NCBI GenBank assembly: GCA_026129905.1
Contig: JAHCHE010000002.1
Span: 124,001 to 188,000, forward strand
DNA: 64,000 bases
Reading direction: 5' to 3'
From: Bryobacteraceae bacterium
Lineage (GTDB): Bacteria; Acidobacteriota; Terriglobia; Bryobacterales; Bryobacteraceae
This document shows, piece by piece, positions 19,138-28,524 of the stretch. The notes under the pieces are model-generated. The model worked only from the letters and a program-made list of their open reading frames with translations. It had not been told where the DNA came from and did not search any database. The position numbers and the translations under genes are program-made. Position 1 is the first letter of the stretch. Every line of letters begins with the position of its first letter.

Positions 19138-20391
19138 TTAATTTAGACGTACGCGATCATAGGCGTCCCAGTTCGACATATCGGAGAGAATTACCTTGTC
19201 TCCGATCTGTAAGCCCTCGAGGATCTCAATCGTATTGACGGAGCTGCGGCCAAGACGTACCTGTACCGCCCCGGCCTCCTTGCCGTCCGGGCTCACCCGG
19301 AACAGCCGCACCTGGCTGTCCTGCTGCCCGAACGCCGGCCGGTTGACGAATAGCACGTCGTCCAGGCGCTCCAGCTCGATGGTCCCGTCCACGCTCAGAT
19401 CCGGCCGCGCGCCGGTCGGCAGGGGCCCTTCCAGTTTCACGTCCACCAGCACCGTGCCCTCGCGCACCGCCGGATCGATGCGGGATACCGAGCCGGCAAT
19501 GATCCCGTTCCGCGTGTCGATCTGCGCCTTCTGGCCGATCAGCACGTCCTTGGCCTGCGTCTCGGGTATCTTCAGCTCCGCCTTCAGCCGCGTCGGCTGC
19601 ACAACCTTAGCCAGAATTGCGCCCGGCGCCACCTGCTGCCCGAATTCCAGGTCCAGTTCCTGAAGCACGCCCTCGGCCCCGGCCCGCACCCTCAGATTTT
19701 GGACGTGCTCCATCTTCAGCTTGTGAAGCGCGCGCAGCCGCTCGATTTCCGCCCGCTGCACTTCCAGTTGCGCCCGCACGGCGTCGTCGTGAATCGTCAG
19801 CTTCTGCTGTTCCAGTTCGTAGCGGTTGCCTAGCTCTTCCGCGGTGGTGCGCGAGAGTTTCAGATCGATATCGGGAATCAAGCCTTCTTTCGAGAGCTGC
19901 ACGTCTCGGTCGGCCTTCAGATTCGCCTGCTTGTACTCGGAGTGCAGCCGCGCCAGTTCCGCCTTCTGTTGCAGGTGCTGGCTCTCCAGTTGCACCTTCA
20001 AGTCAAGTAGCTTCGCCTCGGCCGCCTTCACTTGGTACTCGGCTTCGACGGCGGCCAATTCCAGCTCCGGGTTGCTCAACTCCAGCAGGACGCTGTCGGG
20101 CCGCACCCGGTCGCCGGGCAGCGCCAACTTTCGCTCCACCCGCCCCTGGTTGATGGCGGTGATGAACAGTATCTCCTCCGGAACCAGGGTGCCCAGCCCC
20201 CGCACGTTGCGGAGCATGGGACCCCGCTTGACCGTATCGGTCCACAGAATGCCGGATTCCACCGATGGGGCGGCGGGTTTCAGCCGGGAAAGCCCGATCG
20301 AGGTGATGGTCACGACAGCCACCAGGATGACTCCGGTCACGATGCGGCGTATGAGGCGGTTGCGGGCTGCGGACTTGCGAGGGACATCCAT
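19138..20391 (-). CDS. HlyD/MacA-family periplasmic adaptor
   Basis: About 417 residues from the ATG at 20391 (MDVPRKSAARNRLIRR), chosen because the N-terminal membrane anchor (IVTGVILVAVVTITSIGL) then follows at the usual distance; the open frame upstream lacks family character. Next come a lipoyl-like half (FITAINQGRVERKLALPGDRVRPDSVLLEL), a long coiled-coil hairpin (about residues 95-205, rich in Q, K, E, R), the second lipoyl half (VRAGAEGVLQELDLEFGQQVAPGAILAKV) and beta-barrel and membrane-proximal domains. It links an inner-membrane pump to an outer-membrane channel, in line with the two ABC ATPases downstream. No outer-membrane TolC-like gene is present in the window. Confidence 0.92.
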   Translation of the reverse strand: MDVPRKSAARNRLIRRIVTGVILVAVVTITSIGLSRLKPAAPSVESGILWTDTVKRGPMLRNVRGLGTLVPEEILFITAINQGRVERKLALPGDRVRPDSVLLELSNPELELAAVEAEYQVKAAEAKLLDLKVQLESQHLQQKAELARLHSEYKQANLKADRDVQLSKEGLIPDIDLKLSRTTAEELGNRYELEQQKLTIHDDAVRAQLEVQRAEIERLRALHKLKMEHVQNLRVRAGAEGVLQELDLEFGQQVAPGAILAKVVQPTRLKAELKIPETQAKDVLIGQKAQIDTRNGIIAGSVSRIDPAVREGTVLVDVKLEGPLPTGARPDLSVDGTIELERLDDVLFVNRPAFGQQDSQVRLFRVSPDGKEAGAVQVRLGRSSVNTIEILEGLQIGDKVILSDMSNWDAYDRVRLN

Positions 20392-20524
20392 GTTTTCGGG
20401 TACTCCCGTCCGGTAGGGAGCACGGACGTGGCCGAACGCCAAGGCCTTGATCCTGAAGCGCAAAACAGACGGCGCCAACCGGTCGGGTGTTCGTTTCTGG
20501 GACGGGCGTGTTCGAGGACGCCCG

Positions 20525-21196
20525 TCAATGCGCAGCCGGACCTCGCCGGTCGTTCTCCCGGGTCCGCGGAATGTCCTCCGATTCCACGATGTGTATTCCC
20601 GGCCGCGCCGCCACCGCGGCTTCGATCAGCGCTCTGGCCACGCTCGCTGCCGGCACAACCCGGTAGCGGCGCGGCAGCAACGGCCCCAGCGCTTCCAACG
20701 CCCGGAGTCCCAGCGATTCCCACCTTCTCTCTTCCGCCCGCCCGCCTCCCAGGCCCGCCGGCCGCACCAGCGTTAACGAGGGAAAGCCGCACCGCATTAA
20801 CTCCTGCTCCACCTCGCCTTTGGTGCGCAGATAGAACATCCGCGACCGCGGGTCCGCGCCCGTCGACGACGTCAGCGCGAACGCCCGCGCGCCATGCCGC
20901 CGCGCCAACCGCGCCACCGCCGCCGTATAGTCGAAATCCACCCGCCGGAACGCCTCTTTCGATCCCGCTCGCCGCCGGGTTGTGCCGAGCGCGTAGACGA
21001 CGCCGTCCACCCGCCACCATGGCGCTTTCTCCCGAAGCGCTTCGAAATCCACCACCGGGTTCTCAAGCTTCGGATGGGGCTCGAGCGGACGCCGCGTTAC
21101 CGCCACCACCCGCGACACCGCGCCGTGTTCCAGCGCCTGTTCCAAAGCCGCCCGCCCAACCAGACCGGTCGCGCCAACCACCAGGAGCGCGGTCAT
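20525..21196 (-). CDS. NAD(P)-binding atypical short-chain reductase (HTATIP2/NmrA-like)
   Basis: A 223-residue Rossmann-fold protein opening with the dinucleotide motif GATGLVGRAALE (residues 8-19), followed by VVYALGTTRRRAGSKEAFRRVDFDY, FALTSSTGADPRS and FYLRTKGEVEQEL; the Y-x3-K-like pair (YLRTK) sits where the family places it. Such extended or atypical SDRs bind NAD(P) and often act as redox sensors or chaperones rather than enzymes; the substrate cannot be told. It begins 3 bases after the stop of the DUF5060 protein, so the two are co-transcribed, perhaps by chance. Confidence 0.8.
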   Translation of the reverse strand: MTALLVVGATGLVGRAALEQALEHGAVSRVVAVTRRPLEPHPKLENPVVDFEALREKAPWWRVDGVVYALGTTRRRAGSKEAFRRVDFDYTAAVARLARRHGARAFALTSSTGADPRSRMFYLRTKGEVEQELMRCGFPSLTLVRPAGLGGGRAEERRWESLGLRALEALGPLLPRRYRVVPAASVARALIEAAVAARPGIHIVESEDIPRTRENDRRGPAAH

Positions 21197-21199
21197 TCT

Positions 21200-22723
21200 T
21201 CAGTCCGCCGGTCGGAGCCGTACGGCGGTGAACGGTTTCCCCGGCAGCGCGATTTCCGCCTCTCCCCGAAACACGTCGGAAAGCGTCTTGACGGTCATCT
21301 CCCACGCGTCGATGATGTCCACCCGGTACGGTTTGTTGTCCGCAAGGCCGGCGATTTTCGCCTTCGCCGGCTGTCGTCCCCCGTAGTAGGTCCAGCGCCG
21401 CTCCCCTTGGACGCCCGAAGCGTTGCTGCGCCACAGCCAGGTTCTGGGCGTCGGCGTGATCTCCTCGCCCGTCTCTTCCACCAGCTTCCGCAGAAACGCC
21501 ATCCGCTTGTAGCTTTCGCCGTGCAGAACGCCGCCTTTTGACCACCACAACACGTCTTTCGGGTGCAGGTACGTCTCCCCGTGCCCGACGTAGCCGCCCT
21601 CGATCACGCCGTTCCATACCCGGTGAACCAGTTCCTGCGCCGTCAGGTTGCCCCAGTCGTTGGGGATATTGCCTTCGTACTGGCACTCGTCGTTCACCAC
21701 GGGTTTTCCAAATCGCTCGCGCCAGTCCATTGTCTGAAGCGTGTCGGGGTGTTGTATCGAGACGTGCGTGATCCATGGCTTTGAATGGTCGTAGATCCGC
21801 CGCCCGTTATGGATCGAGCGCAGGCGTCCGTAAGGGTCATGCTCCTCGATGAATTTCAGATACCGGTCCCACAGATCCTCCGGCTTCTGCATCAGGTCGT
21901 ACTCATTGGCCGCCGACCACCACACGTTCCGGTAGGCGGCCAGCCGCGCCACAAGGTAGCGGAGATAGCGAAAGTCCGACGCCTCATCCATCCGCGCGTA
22001 GCCCCAGCGGTCGTACGGGTGAAATAAAATCAGGTCCGCTTCGATGCCCAGTTCTCCCAATTGCGCAACCCGTTTCTCGAAATGCCGGAAAAATTCGGGA
22101 TTGAAGCGCCCGAGATCCGGCTTGCCCGCTGCGTCCCGCGCGAACGGATGGTACAACGGCTCGTTCCTGTTGTACGTGTAATCCTTCGGGAACACCGTCA
22201 TCCGCATCTTGTTGAAGCCGGCGGTCCGCAGCGTTTCGAGCGTCCGCTCTTCCAACTCGTCTCCCTGGTGAACCCAGGCATAGCAGGTGGTGCCGAACGG
22301 AAAGTACGGCGTCCCGTCGGCGTACGCGAAGTGGAACGTGTTCCGCACCCGCACCGGGCCGTGGTTGCCGCCCGACGCCGGAACGCAGGTAAACCGCCCG
22401 CTCTCTCCATCCAGTTGCTTCGCGTTGCTCCGGGTGACGTACGTCCACTCGCCCTCGGCATCCGGCATGAATCGAATGCGGTACGCGCCCTCGCCGTCGT
22501 AGAAGCCGTCCACCTTCACCACCCGGTCCTTCGATCGGAATTCGGCGCTGAGTTGAACCTCCGCGAATGAATTCTCGGCGTCGGGTCCTCGTAAGGACGT
22601 CTCGTAGATGCCCCAGCGTTCCACCCGCTCGCCGGCCGTCTGCGCGGCCGCCGGCATACAGGCCAGCCACACGGCAACAGCCGCGAGTCCGGCCATCCAT
22701 TTCACTGTCGTTCGGTATCGCAT
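21200..22723 (-). CDS. Secreted DUF5060/apiosidase-like glycoside hydrolase
   Basis: About 507 residues from the ATG at 22723, giving a signal peptide (VKWMAGLAAVAVWLACMPAAAQ). An N-terminal DUF5060 beta-sandwich (VERWGIYETSLRG ... YRIRFMPDAEGEWTYVTRSNAKQLDGESGRF) is followed by a TIM barrel of the DUF4038/apiosidase-like type: FAYADGTPYFPFGTTCYAWVHQ, FNKMRMTVFPKDY, WWSAANEYDLM (candidate acid/base Glu after Asn) and PVVNDECQYEGNIPNDWG (candidate nucleophile Glu), and by a small DUF5605-like beta domain. The family removes side-chain sugars such as apiose, rhamnose or arabinose from plant polysaccharides. Located just beyond a TonB receptor on the same strand, it may serve the same substrate. 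Confidence 0.88.
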   Translation of the reverse strand: MRYRTTVKWMAGLAAVAVWLACMPAAAQTAGERVERWGIYETSLRGPDAENSFAEVQLSAEFRSKDRVVKVDGFYDGEGAYRIRFMPDAEGEWTYVTRSNAKQLDGESGRFTCVPASGGNHGPVRVRNTFHFAYADGTPYFPFGTTCYAWVHQGDELEERTLETLRTAGFNKMRMTVFPKDYTYNRNEPLYHPFARDAAGKPDLGRFNPEFFRHFEKRVAQLGELGIEADLILFHPYDRWGYARMDEASDFRYLRYLVARLAAYRNVWWSAANEYDLMQKPEDLWDRYLKFIEEHDPYGRLRSIHNGRRIYDHSKPWITHVSIQHPDTLQTMDWRERFGKPVVNDECQYEGNIPNDWGNLTAQELVHRVWNGVIEGGYVGHGETYLHPKDVLWWSKGGVLHGESYKRMAFLRKLVEETGEEITPTPRTWLWRSNASGVQGERRWTYYGGRQPAKAKIAGLADNKPYRVDIIDAWEMTVKTLSDVFRGEAEIALPGKPFTAVRLRPAD

Positions 22724-22876
22724 CGTCACTAGCCTCGGCGGACCGCACCGCCGCGGTCCGCCCTGAAGGCCGATTCTTTCAGCTTCCGCGTGCTTGCGCA
22801 ATGGTACGTTGTCCGGTCCGCCGACCCCGCAGGGCGTGCGCCGGGAATGCGTTGGTGCGTGGGGCCGCGTCGCCCC

Positions 22877-25800
22877 TCAAAACAGGAACTTCAGCGCCAA
22901 CTGCAACTGCCGCGGAATATTCCCCTGGCTGCCGATCACCCCGAAGTTCGCCGCGTCATCGTGCCGGATGCCCGCCACCCCGAACCGCACGCGGTTGAAC
23001 GCGTTGAACGCCTCCGCGCGGAACTGCACGTTGTACCGGCCGTCCGTCCCGAAGCGATTGTTCTTGAACAGCCCGAAATCAAGGTTGTTCGTCCCGTGCC
23101 ACCGTGCGTCCGGCAGCGTCCGCGGCGCCGTCCCGAAGGCGAACGCCGGCGGCGTGCTGAATACGCTGGTGTCGAACCACCGGTTCAGACGGTCGTGCGC
23201 CGACCCGCTCAACTTGGCGCTCTGTCCGTTGTTGTCCGGCCGCGCGTTGCTGCTGTAGGAGCCGTAGACGTCGGTAACGTCGTTGAACGCCCCCGTCAGG
23301 TTCGTGTTGCTGCCCACCGCCACTGGCGTCCCGCTCTGCGCCGTGTACACTCCGGTAAGCTGCCACCCGGAAACCAGCCGATCCACGGGGCCCGCGCCGC
23401 TCAGCAGACGCCGCCCGCGCCCGAACGGGAGATCGAGCGAGAAACTCGCCACCAGCCGGTGCGGCACGTCCGCGATCGCCAGCGCCCGGTCCAGCCGCCG
23501 GTTGTTGTTGTTCAGGAAGCCCATGCTGGTTCCCTGCGCGCCGCCCTCCAGCCAGTCGCTGCGGCTCTCCGTGTTGCCGATCGCTTTGCTCAGCGTGTAG
23601 GCCAATCCGACCACCGAGGAGCCGAAGCGCTTGTTGAACTGAAGCTGGAACGAATGGTAGCTCGAATGGCCCAGCGGCATCCCCTCGACGTAGAGCGTCT
23701 GGAATTGCGGGAACGGACGCAGCAACTGGCCGCGCTGAACATTCGGCTGCGCCAGGGGCCCGGCCTGCACCAGGCCGTAAAACGGATTCGGCACCGGTTG
23801 CTGGAGCGCCGATCCCTGCGCCAGGTGCGCATCCGCCAGTTGGTTCATCTGGCTGGCCCACTGCGCGGGCAGTCCGGTCCCCGAACTCCCGGCGTACAGC
23901 ACCTCCAGCACCATCTCCCGCCCCAGTTCGTGCTGGATGTCGAAGTTCCACTGCTGCATGTACCCGCTCCGGAAGCTGCGCAGGTTCGCCGCGCCGTTCT
24001 GCCCGATCAGCGTGTTCAGGCCCGCCTGGCTCCCGGGTGGATTCAGTATGCCGTCGGGATACGGATTGTCCAGCGTGTGATACGGCGTCAGCCCTCCATC
24101 CAGCGAGGGAACGGCCAAGGTGTTGATCGCCCACGCCGGAGCGCGGTTGTCGCCCGTCACCTCCGTAAGCGCCGCCGGAATCCAGAACAGCCCGTACCCG
24201 CTCCGCACTACGGTCCGCGAGAACAACTGGTACGCGAAGCCGAACCGCGGTCCGAATTGCCTGGCGTACAAATCGTAGGGTGACCGCGTGCTCCCGTCCG
24301 CGAATCGGAAACCGCCCCGCAGCGGCAGCCCCACCTGCGCGCTGATCGGCAACTCCGCGTCAGGGTCGAACCACATCTTGCGGTTGTAGCGTTCTGTGAT
24401 CGGGAACTCCAGGCTGTAGTCCAGCCCCAGGTTCAGCGTGAGCTTTCGCGTCACCTTCCAGTCGTCTTGCACGTACAGCGCCAGGAATTTCCGCTGGTTC
24501 GCCAGCCGCTCGCTCTTGGCGACCGACGCGCTCGCCATGTTGCCCAGCAAAAACGACGCGTACGGCACGCCGCTATCCTGGTTCAGCGCCCGCGGATTGA
24601 TCGCCGTCATCTGGCTGTTGAACTGAAACGCCGGCACGAGCGAATTGGACTGGAACTGATTGAGCTGCTGCACGCGGTAATCCGCGCCGAGTTTCAGGCT
24701 GTGCGCGCTCTTCACCCAGGTCATCGACGCGCGCTGTCCCCAACTGTTCAGGTCTACCAGCGTCAGGCCCGCCGACGCCGTGCTGCCTACCGCCACCAGC
24801 CCCGCGATGTTGAACGCCGGGAACGACTGGATCTGCGTCGCTTCCGCCAGTTCCCGCGGAAAGCCCAGCGTCGTCATGTCGAAGCCCAACGCGTACGGGA
24901 TGCTCGGCGCGTGAAACCGCGCGAACCCGCTGCGGAATTCGCCGATCAGGCTCGGCGAAAAAACCGCGGTCGCCGAAACGGTGGTATGCGTCCGGGCGTA
25001 GGAAGCGTCGCGCGTCAGGTTCGGCGTGTATCCCAGCGGATCGATGTTGAACTGTTTCGCCCACGTCCGCGAATACGTTCCGAAGAATTTCCACCGTGAA
25101 CTGAGGTTGTGGTCCAGCTTCGTCACCACCTGGTGTTCGTTGTTCCCTGTCCCGCCCAGCGTCGAGAAGTTGTTCACGTTGGTCAGCGCGTTGCCCGGCG
25201 CGTTCGGCGCCGGCCAGATCCGGCTCACGTTGCCTGCCACCGTACTGAGGCGGGCCGCCGGGATGACGTTGCCCGGAAACGGATCGCGCGCGAAGCTCCC
25301 GTTCGCCTGTTGCGTCGTCGTCAGCGGATCGGCCACCACCACCATCCGCCCCGCCGAGTTGAACGTCTGCGAAAAATCGCCCGTCCGCTGCTGCGCCGTG
25401 GGAACCGTCGTAATCGCCGGCGACGGCTGCCGCAGCCGGTACTCTTCCCAATTGAAGAAGAAGAAGGTCTTGTCCCGCTTGATCGGCCCTCCCAGCGAGG
25501 CGCCGAACTGGTTCTGAATGAAAGCCGGCCGGTCCCGCCCCGCGCGGTTTAGGAAGAAGTTGTTGGCGTTGAGTACCTTGTTCCGCAGGAATTCGTACGC
25601 CGACCCGTGAAGCTGGTTGGTTCCGCTCTTGATGCTGAAATTCACGATCGCCCCGCCCGTCCGGCCGAATTCCGCGGAAAACTTGTTGGTCTGCACGCGA
25701 AATTCCTCCGTGGCGTCCACCGGCGGCACAAACGACGGCGAGTTCATCTGCGCCATGTCCAGCGCCAGCCCTTCCACCAGTACCGAGTTCGAGTTCGCCA

Positions 25801-26341
25801 GCCCGCCGTTGGACGAGAAGTTCCCCCAATTCAGCGCGCCCGTCTTGCCGCCAAAGCCGCCCTGCACCCGAATCCCCGGCGACAGGGCCAACAGGTCCAG
25901 CGGGTTGCGTCCGTTCAGCGGCAGTTCGGTGACGCGCTGGTTTTCCACCACCATTCCGACGGTGCTGGTGGCGGAATCCAGCAGAACGGCCGACGCCTCC
26001 ACCGTCACCGACTCCTGCAAGCCGCCCACTTCCATTACGAAGTCGATCCGGCCAATCTGGTCCACCGCGAGGTTGATCTGCTCGCGCCGCAGTTGCTTGA
26101 ACCCGGCCGCTTCCGCCGTCACCGTGTAGCGGCCCGGCAGCAGCGCCGTGATCAGATAGTTGCCCGCGTCATTCGTAACAGAATCGCGGGCGACGCCGGT
26201 ATTCACGTTGGCGGCCGTCACCTTCGCCCCGGGCACAACGGCCCCGGTCGGATCGGTAACGGTCCCGGTCACTTGTGCGGTCTGGCTGAAAGCGCAGGCG
26301 GCGATTGCCGCGAGCGCAGCCAGCTTCACAACGATCTTCAT
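22877..26341 (-). CDS. TonB-dependent receptor with N-terminal carboxypeptidase-regulatory-like domain
   Basis: A 1154-residue outer-membrane protein. Signal peptide (MKIVVKLAALAAIAACAFSQ), then a carboxypeptidase-regulatory-like domain (VTGTVTDPTGAVVPGAKVTAANVNTG ... GRYTVTAEAAGFK, about residues 22-105), a plug domain (VTELPLNGRNPLDLLALSPGIR ... GGAIVNFSIKSGTNQLHGSAYEFLRN) and a long beta-barrel ending NIPRQLQLALKFLF with the C-terminal aromatic residue needed for outer-membrane insertion. GGAAGGAG lies ten bases before the ATG. No SusD-like partner is present, as usual in Acidobacteria. Substrate probably an oligosaccharide judging by neighbouring hydrolase-like genes, but this is inference. 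Confidence 0.95.
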   Translation of the reverse strand: MKIVVKLAALAAIAACAFSQTAQVTGTVTDPTGAVVPGAKVTAANVNTGVARDSVTNDAGNYLITALLPGRYTVTAEAAGFKQLRREQINLAVDQIGRIDFVMEVGGLQESVTVEASAVLLDSATSTVGMVVENQRVTELPLNGRNPLDLLALSPGIRVQGGFGGKTGALNWGNFSSNGGLANSNSVLVEGLALDMAQMNSPSFVPPVDATEEFRVQTNKFSAEFGRTGGAIVNFSIKSGTNQLHGSAYEFLRNKVLNANNFFLNRAGRDRPAFIQNQFGASLGGPIKRDKTFFFFNWEEYRLRQPSPAITTVPTAQQRTGDFSQTFNSAGRMVVVADPLTTTQQANGSFARDPFPGNVIPAARLSTVAGNVSRIWPAPNAPGNALTNVNNFSTLGGTGNNEHQVVTKLDHNLSSRWKFFGTYSRTWAKQFNIDPLGYTPNLTRDASYARTHTTVSATAVFSPSLIGEFRSGFARFHAPSIPYALGFDMTTLGFPRELAEATQIQSFPAFNIAGLVAVGSTASAGLTLVDLNSWGQRASMTWVKSAHSLKLGADYRVQQLNQFQSNSLVPAFQFNSQMTAINPRALNQDSGVPYASFLLGNMASASVAKSERLANQRKFLALYVQDDWKVTRKLTLNLGLDYSLEFPITERYNRKMWFDPDAELPISAQVGLPLRGGFRFADGSTRSPYDLYARQFGPRFGFAYQLFSRTVVRSGYGLFWIPAALTEVTGDNRAPAWAINTLAVPSLDGGLTPYHTLDNPYPDGILNPPGSQAGLNTLIGQNGAANLRSFRSGYMQQWNFDIQHELGREMVLEVLYAGSSGTGLPAQWASQMNQLADAHLAQGSALQQPVPNPFYGLVQAGPLAQPNVQRGQLLRPFPQFQTLYVEGMPLGHSSYHSFQLQFNKRFGSSVVGLAYTLSKAIGNTESRSDWLEGGAQGTSMGFLNNNNRRLDRALAIADVPHRLVASFSLDLPFGRGRRLLSGAGPVDRLVSGWQLTGVYTAQSGTPVAVGSNTNLTGAFNDVTDVYGSYSSNARPDNNGQSAKLSGSAHDRLNRWFDTSVFSTPPAFAFGTAPRTLPDARWHGTNNLDFGLFKNNRFGTDGRYNVQFRAEAFNAFNRVRFGVAGIRHDDAANFGVIGSQGNIPRQLQLALKFLF

Positions 26342-26539
26342 CGGGATGCTCCTTCCGTGAAGCTACGGTTTCCGGCCTCTTGCCTGCCGGTGCGTATCGA
26401 TAAGCGCAGGTTCCACGTAAAAAGGCGTTGGATGGTATGCCGGCTCAGTACGGCCGGCCTGACGAGATCGCGTTTCGGCGAGAGACTTCCCACGCCGCCC
26501 TCCCCTCTTGGCGCTCCCCTTCAGATATGCTCTGAGTCT

Positions 26540-28441
26540 ATGGCAGGCTTCCAACGGAGTCAAGGATCTTTCCCGGCGAATCTCGTTGCCTGTTTCTTCC
26601 TGTTCATTGCCGGCGCCAGCGCCCAACAGCCATCCGATCCGCCCGCCGTCTGGGCCGTCGGCGAAGGCTTCCGCGTCGATCCCCTCTCGGGCAAGGTTCG
26701 CGAGGAATTTCGCATCGACGGCAATCCCATTCCCGGCGATTTCGACTATCCCCGGAGGAACCTCGCCTGGGACGCCGCCGGCGGCCGGATTACCCTCTCG
26801 GCGGCCCGCAATGAAGTGGTCGCCTTCCAGCTTCAGATCCGCGGCCCCGCCCGCAACGTCGCCGTCTCCTGCTCGGACCTCAAAGGCCCGGCGCTGATCC
26901 GCGCCGCCCAGGACATCGAGATCTTCAAGCAGTGGTATCTCAACGTCGCCGTCAACTCCTCCAACGCGGACTCCACCACGGCCGGCTACAACCTCGGCAA
27001 GGGCTGGTACGCCGACGCGCTCATTCCCGTCTCCTCCAGCGGCGGCTTCGGACAGCCGTTCGACATCCCCGATCGGATGAACGCGATTCCCGGCCAGCGC
27101 TGGCAGAGCGTCTGGGTTGACATCTACGCGCCCCGCGACGTCCCGCCCGGCGAATATCGCGGCGCCGTCTCGGTCGGCGGCGACGGCGTTCCCAAACGGT
27201 CGTTCTCCGTCTCGCTGAAGGTCCACGACGCCGTCCTGCCGGACGACTTTGTCCCTGAAGTCGGGCTGAACAACTACGGCGGCATCGGCCGCAAAGGCTC
27301 CGCCATGCGCCTGCGCTACTACCAGATGGCCCGCCGCCACCGTATGGCCGTGCACGAGCATTACATCCAGCCGAAAGTGGAAGGCGCCGGCGCCGAAATG
27401 CGCGCCGTTTGGGCCGATTACGACGCGGAAATGGACAAGTATTTAACCGGCGAAGCCTTCACCGCCCGCCACGGCTACCGCGGGCCGGGCGAGGGAAAAC
27501 CGCTCGCCTGGCTCTACCTGCCTTTCGAAACCATCAAGCAGCACGCCTGGCCGATGCCGTCCGGCGCCCAGCGGACGCCCGCCTACGACGACGCCGTCCG
27601 CGCGCTGATTCGCGACTTCTCGTCCCATTTCAAGCGGAATAACTGGACGCGCACGAAGCTCATGTTCTTCATCAATGGCCTCGACGAGCCCACCAACGCC
27701 GAGGCCGTCGACGCCATCCGCTACTTCGGCGACCTGGTGAAATCCGCCGGCGCCCCGGAAATCCGCTACCGCGCCGACATCAACCATCTCCACGACATCC
27801 ACAACGTGATTTCCGGCTGGACCGAGCAGAAAATGCTCGAAAGACTGGGTCCGGTGATCGATCTCTGGTGCATGGTGGCCGACTTTAAGCGCACCGATTT
27901 CTCCGTGTTGCTCGAGCGCCGTAAGCGCGACCCGAGCCAGGCGATCTGGTTCTATCAGAACCGCGAGCCTTCCGTCGGCGGCTACACGCTCGACGACGAG
28001 ACCATCGGACTGGCTACCTGGCCCGTCATCGCCTGGAAGCACGGCATCGACGGGGCCATCCTTTGGGAGTGCTGCTTCGCGGGACCTTCGAAAAACCTCT
28101 GGGTTGACCCCAACAACACCGTCAATGCCGGAAAGGGTGTGGTGCACAACATGGCCGGCTTCGTCGTCTATCCCGCTTATCCGGGGAAGCCGGGCATCGA
28201 AGAACCCGTGGCCTCCATCCGCCTGAAAAGCTTCCGCCGCGGCGCCCAGGATGCCGCTTACCTGGCCCTGCTCGAGCGGAAATCGGGCCGCGCCGCCGCG
28301 ATGAACGCGCTCGACAAGGTCCTGGGAGATTGCCTTCACCGGCCCAACCGGCCTTACGGCGCCGCGGGCGACTGGTCCCATAATCCCGAGGATTGGAACC
28401 GCTTTCGAGCCGCCCTTCTGGCGGCCATCACGGGCAACTGA
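26540..28441 (+). CDS. Secreted DUF4091-type glycoside-hydrolase-like protein
   Basis: About 633 residues from the ATG at 26540, which gives a signal peptide (ANLVACFFLFIAGASAQ). An N-terminal beta-sandwich (ITLSAARNEVVAFQLQIRGP ... VWVDIYAPRDVPPGEYRGAVSV) precedes a TIM-barrel-like core with FFINGLDEPTNAEAVDAIRYFGDLV (acidic DE pair typical of the family), LWCMVADFK, IWFYQNREP and the C-terminal DUF4091 segment (GIDGAILWECCFAG, GLATWPVIAWKHGI, RLKSFRRGAQDAAYLALLE). No enzymatic activity has been firmly assigned to the family in my knowledge. It is divergent from the TonB receptor with about 200 bases between starts, consistent with shared control. The open frame extends far upstream but lies inside the receptor gene there. 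Confidence 0.82.
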   Translation: MAGFQRSQGSFPANLVACFFLFIAGASAQQPSDPPAVWAVGEGFRVDPLSGKVREEFRIDGNPIPGDFDYPRRNLAWDAAGGRITLSAARNEVVAFQLQIRGPARNVAVSCSDLKGPALIRAAQDIEIFKQWYLNVAVNSSNADSTTAGYNLGKGWYADALIPVSSSGGFGQPFDIPDRMNAIPGQRWQSVWVDIYAPRDVPPGEYRGAVSVGGDGVPKRSFSVSLKVHDAVLPDDFVPEVGLNNYGGIGRKGSAMRLRYYQMARRHRMAVHEHYIQPKVEGAGAEMRAVWADYDAEMDKYLTGEAFTARHGYRGPGEGKPLAWLYLPFETIKQHAWPMPSGAQRTPAYDDAVRALIRDFSSHFKRNNWTRTKLMFFINGLDEPTNAEAVDAIRYFGDLVKSAGAPEIRYRADINHLHDIHNVISGWTEQKMLERLGPVIDLWCMVADFKRTDFSVLLERRKRDPSQAIWFYQNREPSVGGYTLDDETIGLATWPVIAWKHGIDGAILWECCFAGPSKNLWVDPNNTVNAGKGVVHNMAGFVVYPAYPGKPGIEEPVASIRLKSFRRGAQDAAYLALLERKSGRAAAMNALDKVLGDCLHRPNRPYGAAGDWSHNPEDWNRFRAALLAAITGN

Positions 28442-28524
28442 CGCCGCCTTTCCATACCAGTTCGTGAATATTCCAGGCTGCATTTTTGTGGTCTTCTTCA
28501 TGGCGCCCGGCGTTAAAATCAATC

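Noticed and set aside
20392-20524. Possible sigma54 promoter ahead of the HlyD gene
   Set aside because: By eye I found a TTGGCGCC and a later TTTTGC but at the wrong spacing for -24/-12; not called.
25607-26539. N-terminal extension of the DUF4091 gene
   Set aside because: It is antisense to the TonB receptor and lacks family features; the ATG at 26540 is followed by a signal peptide.
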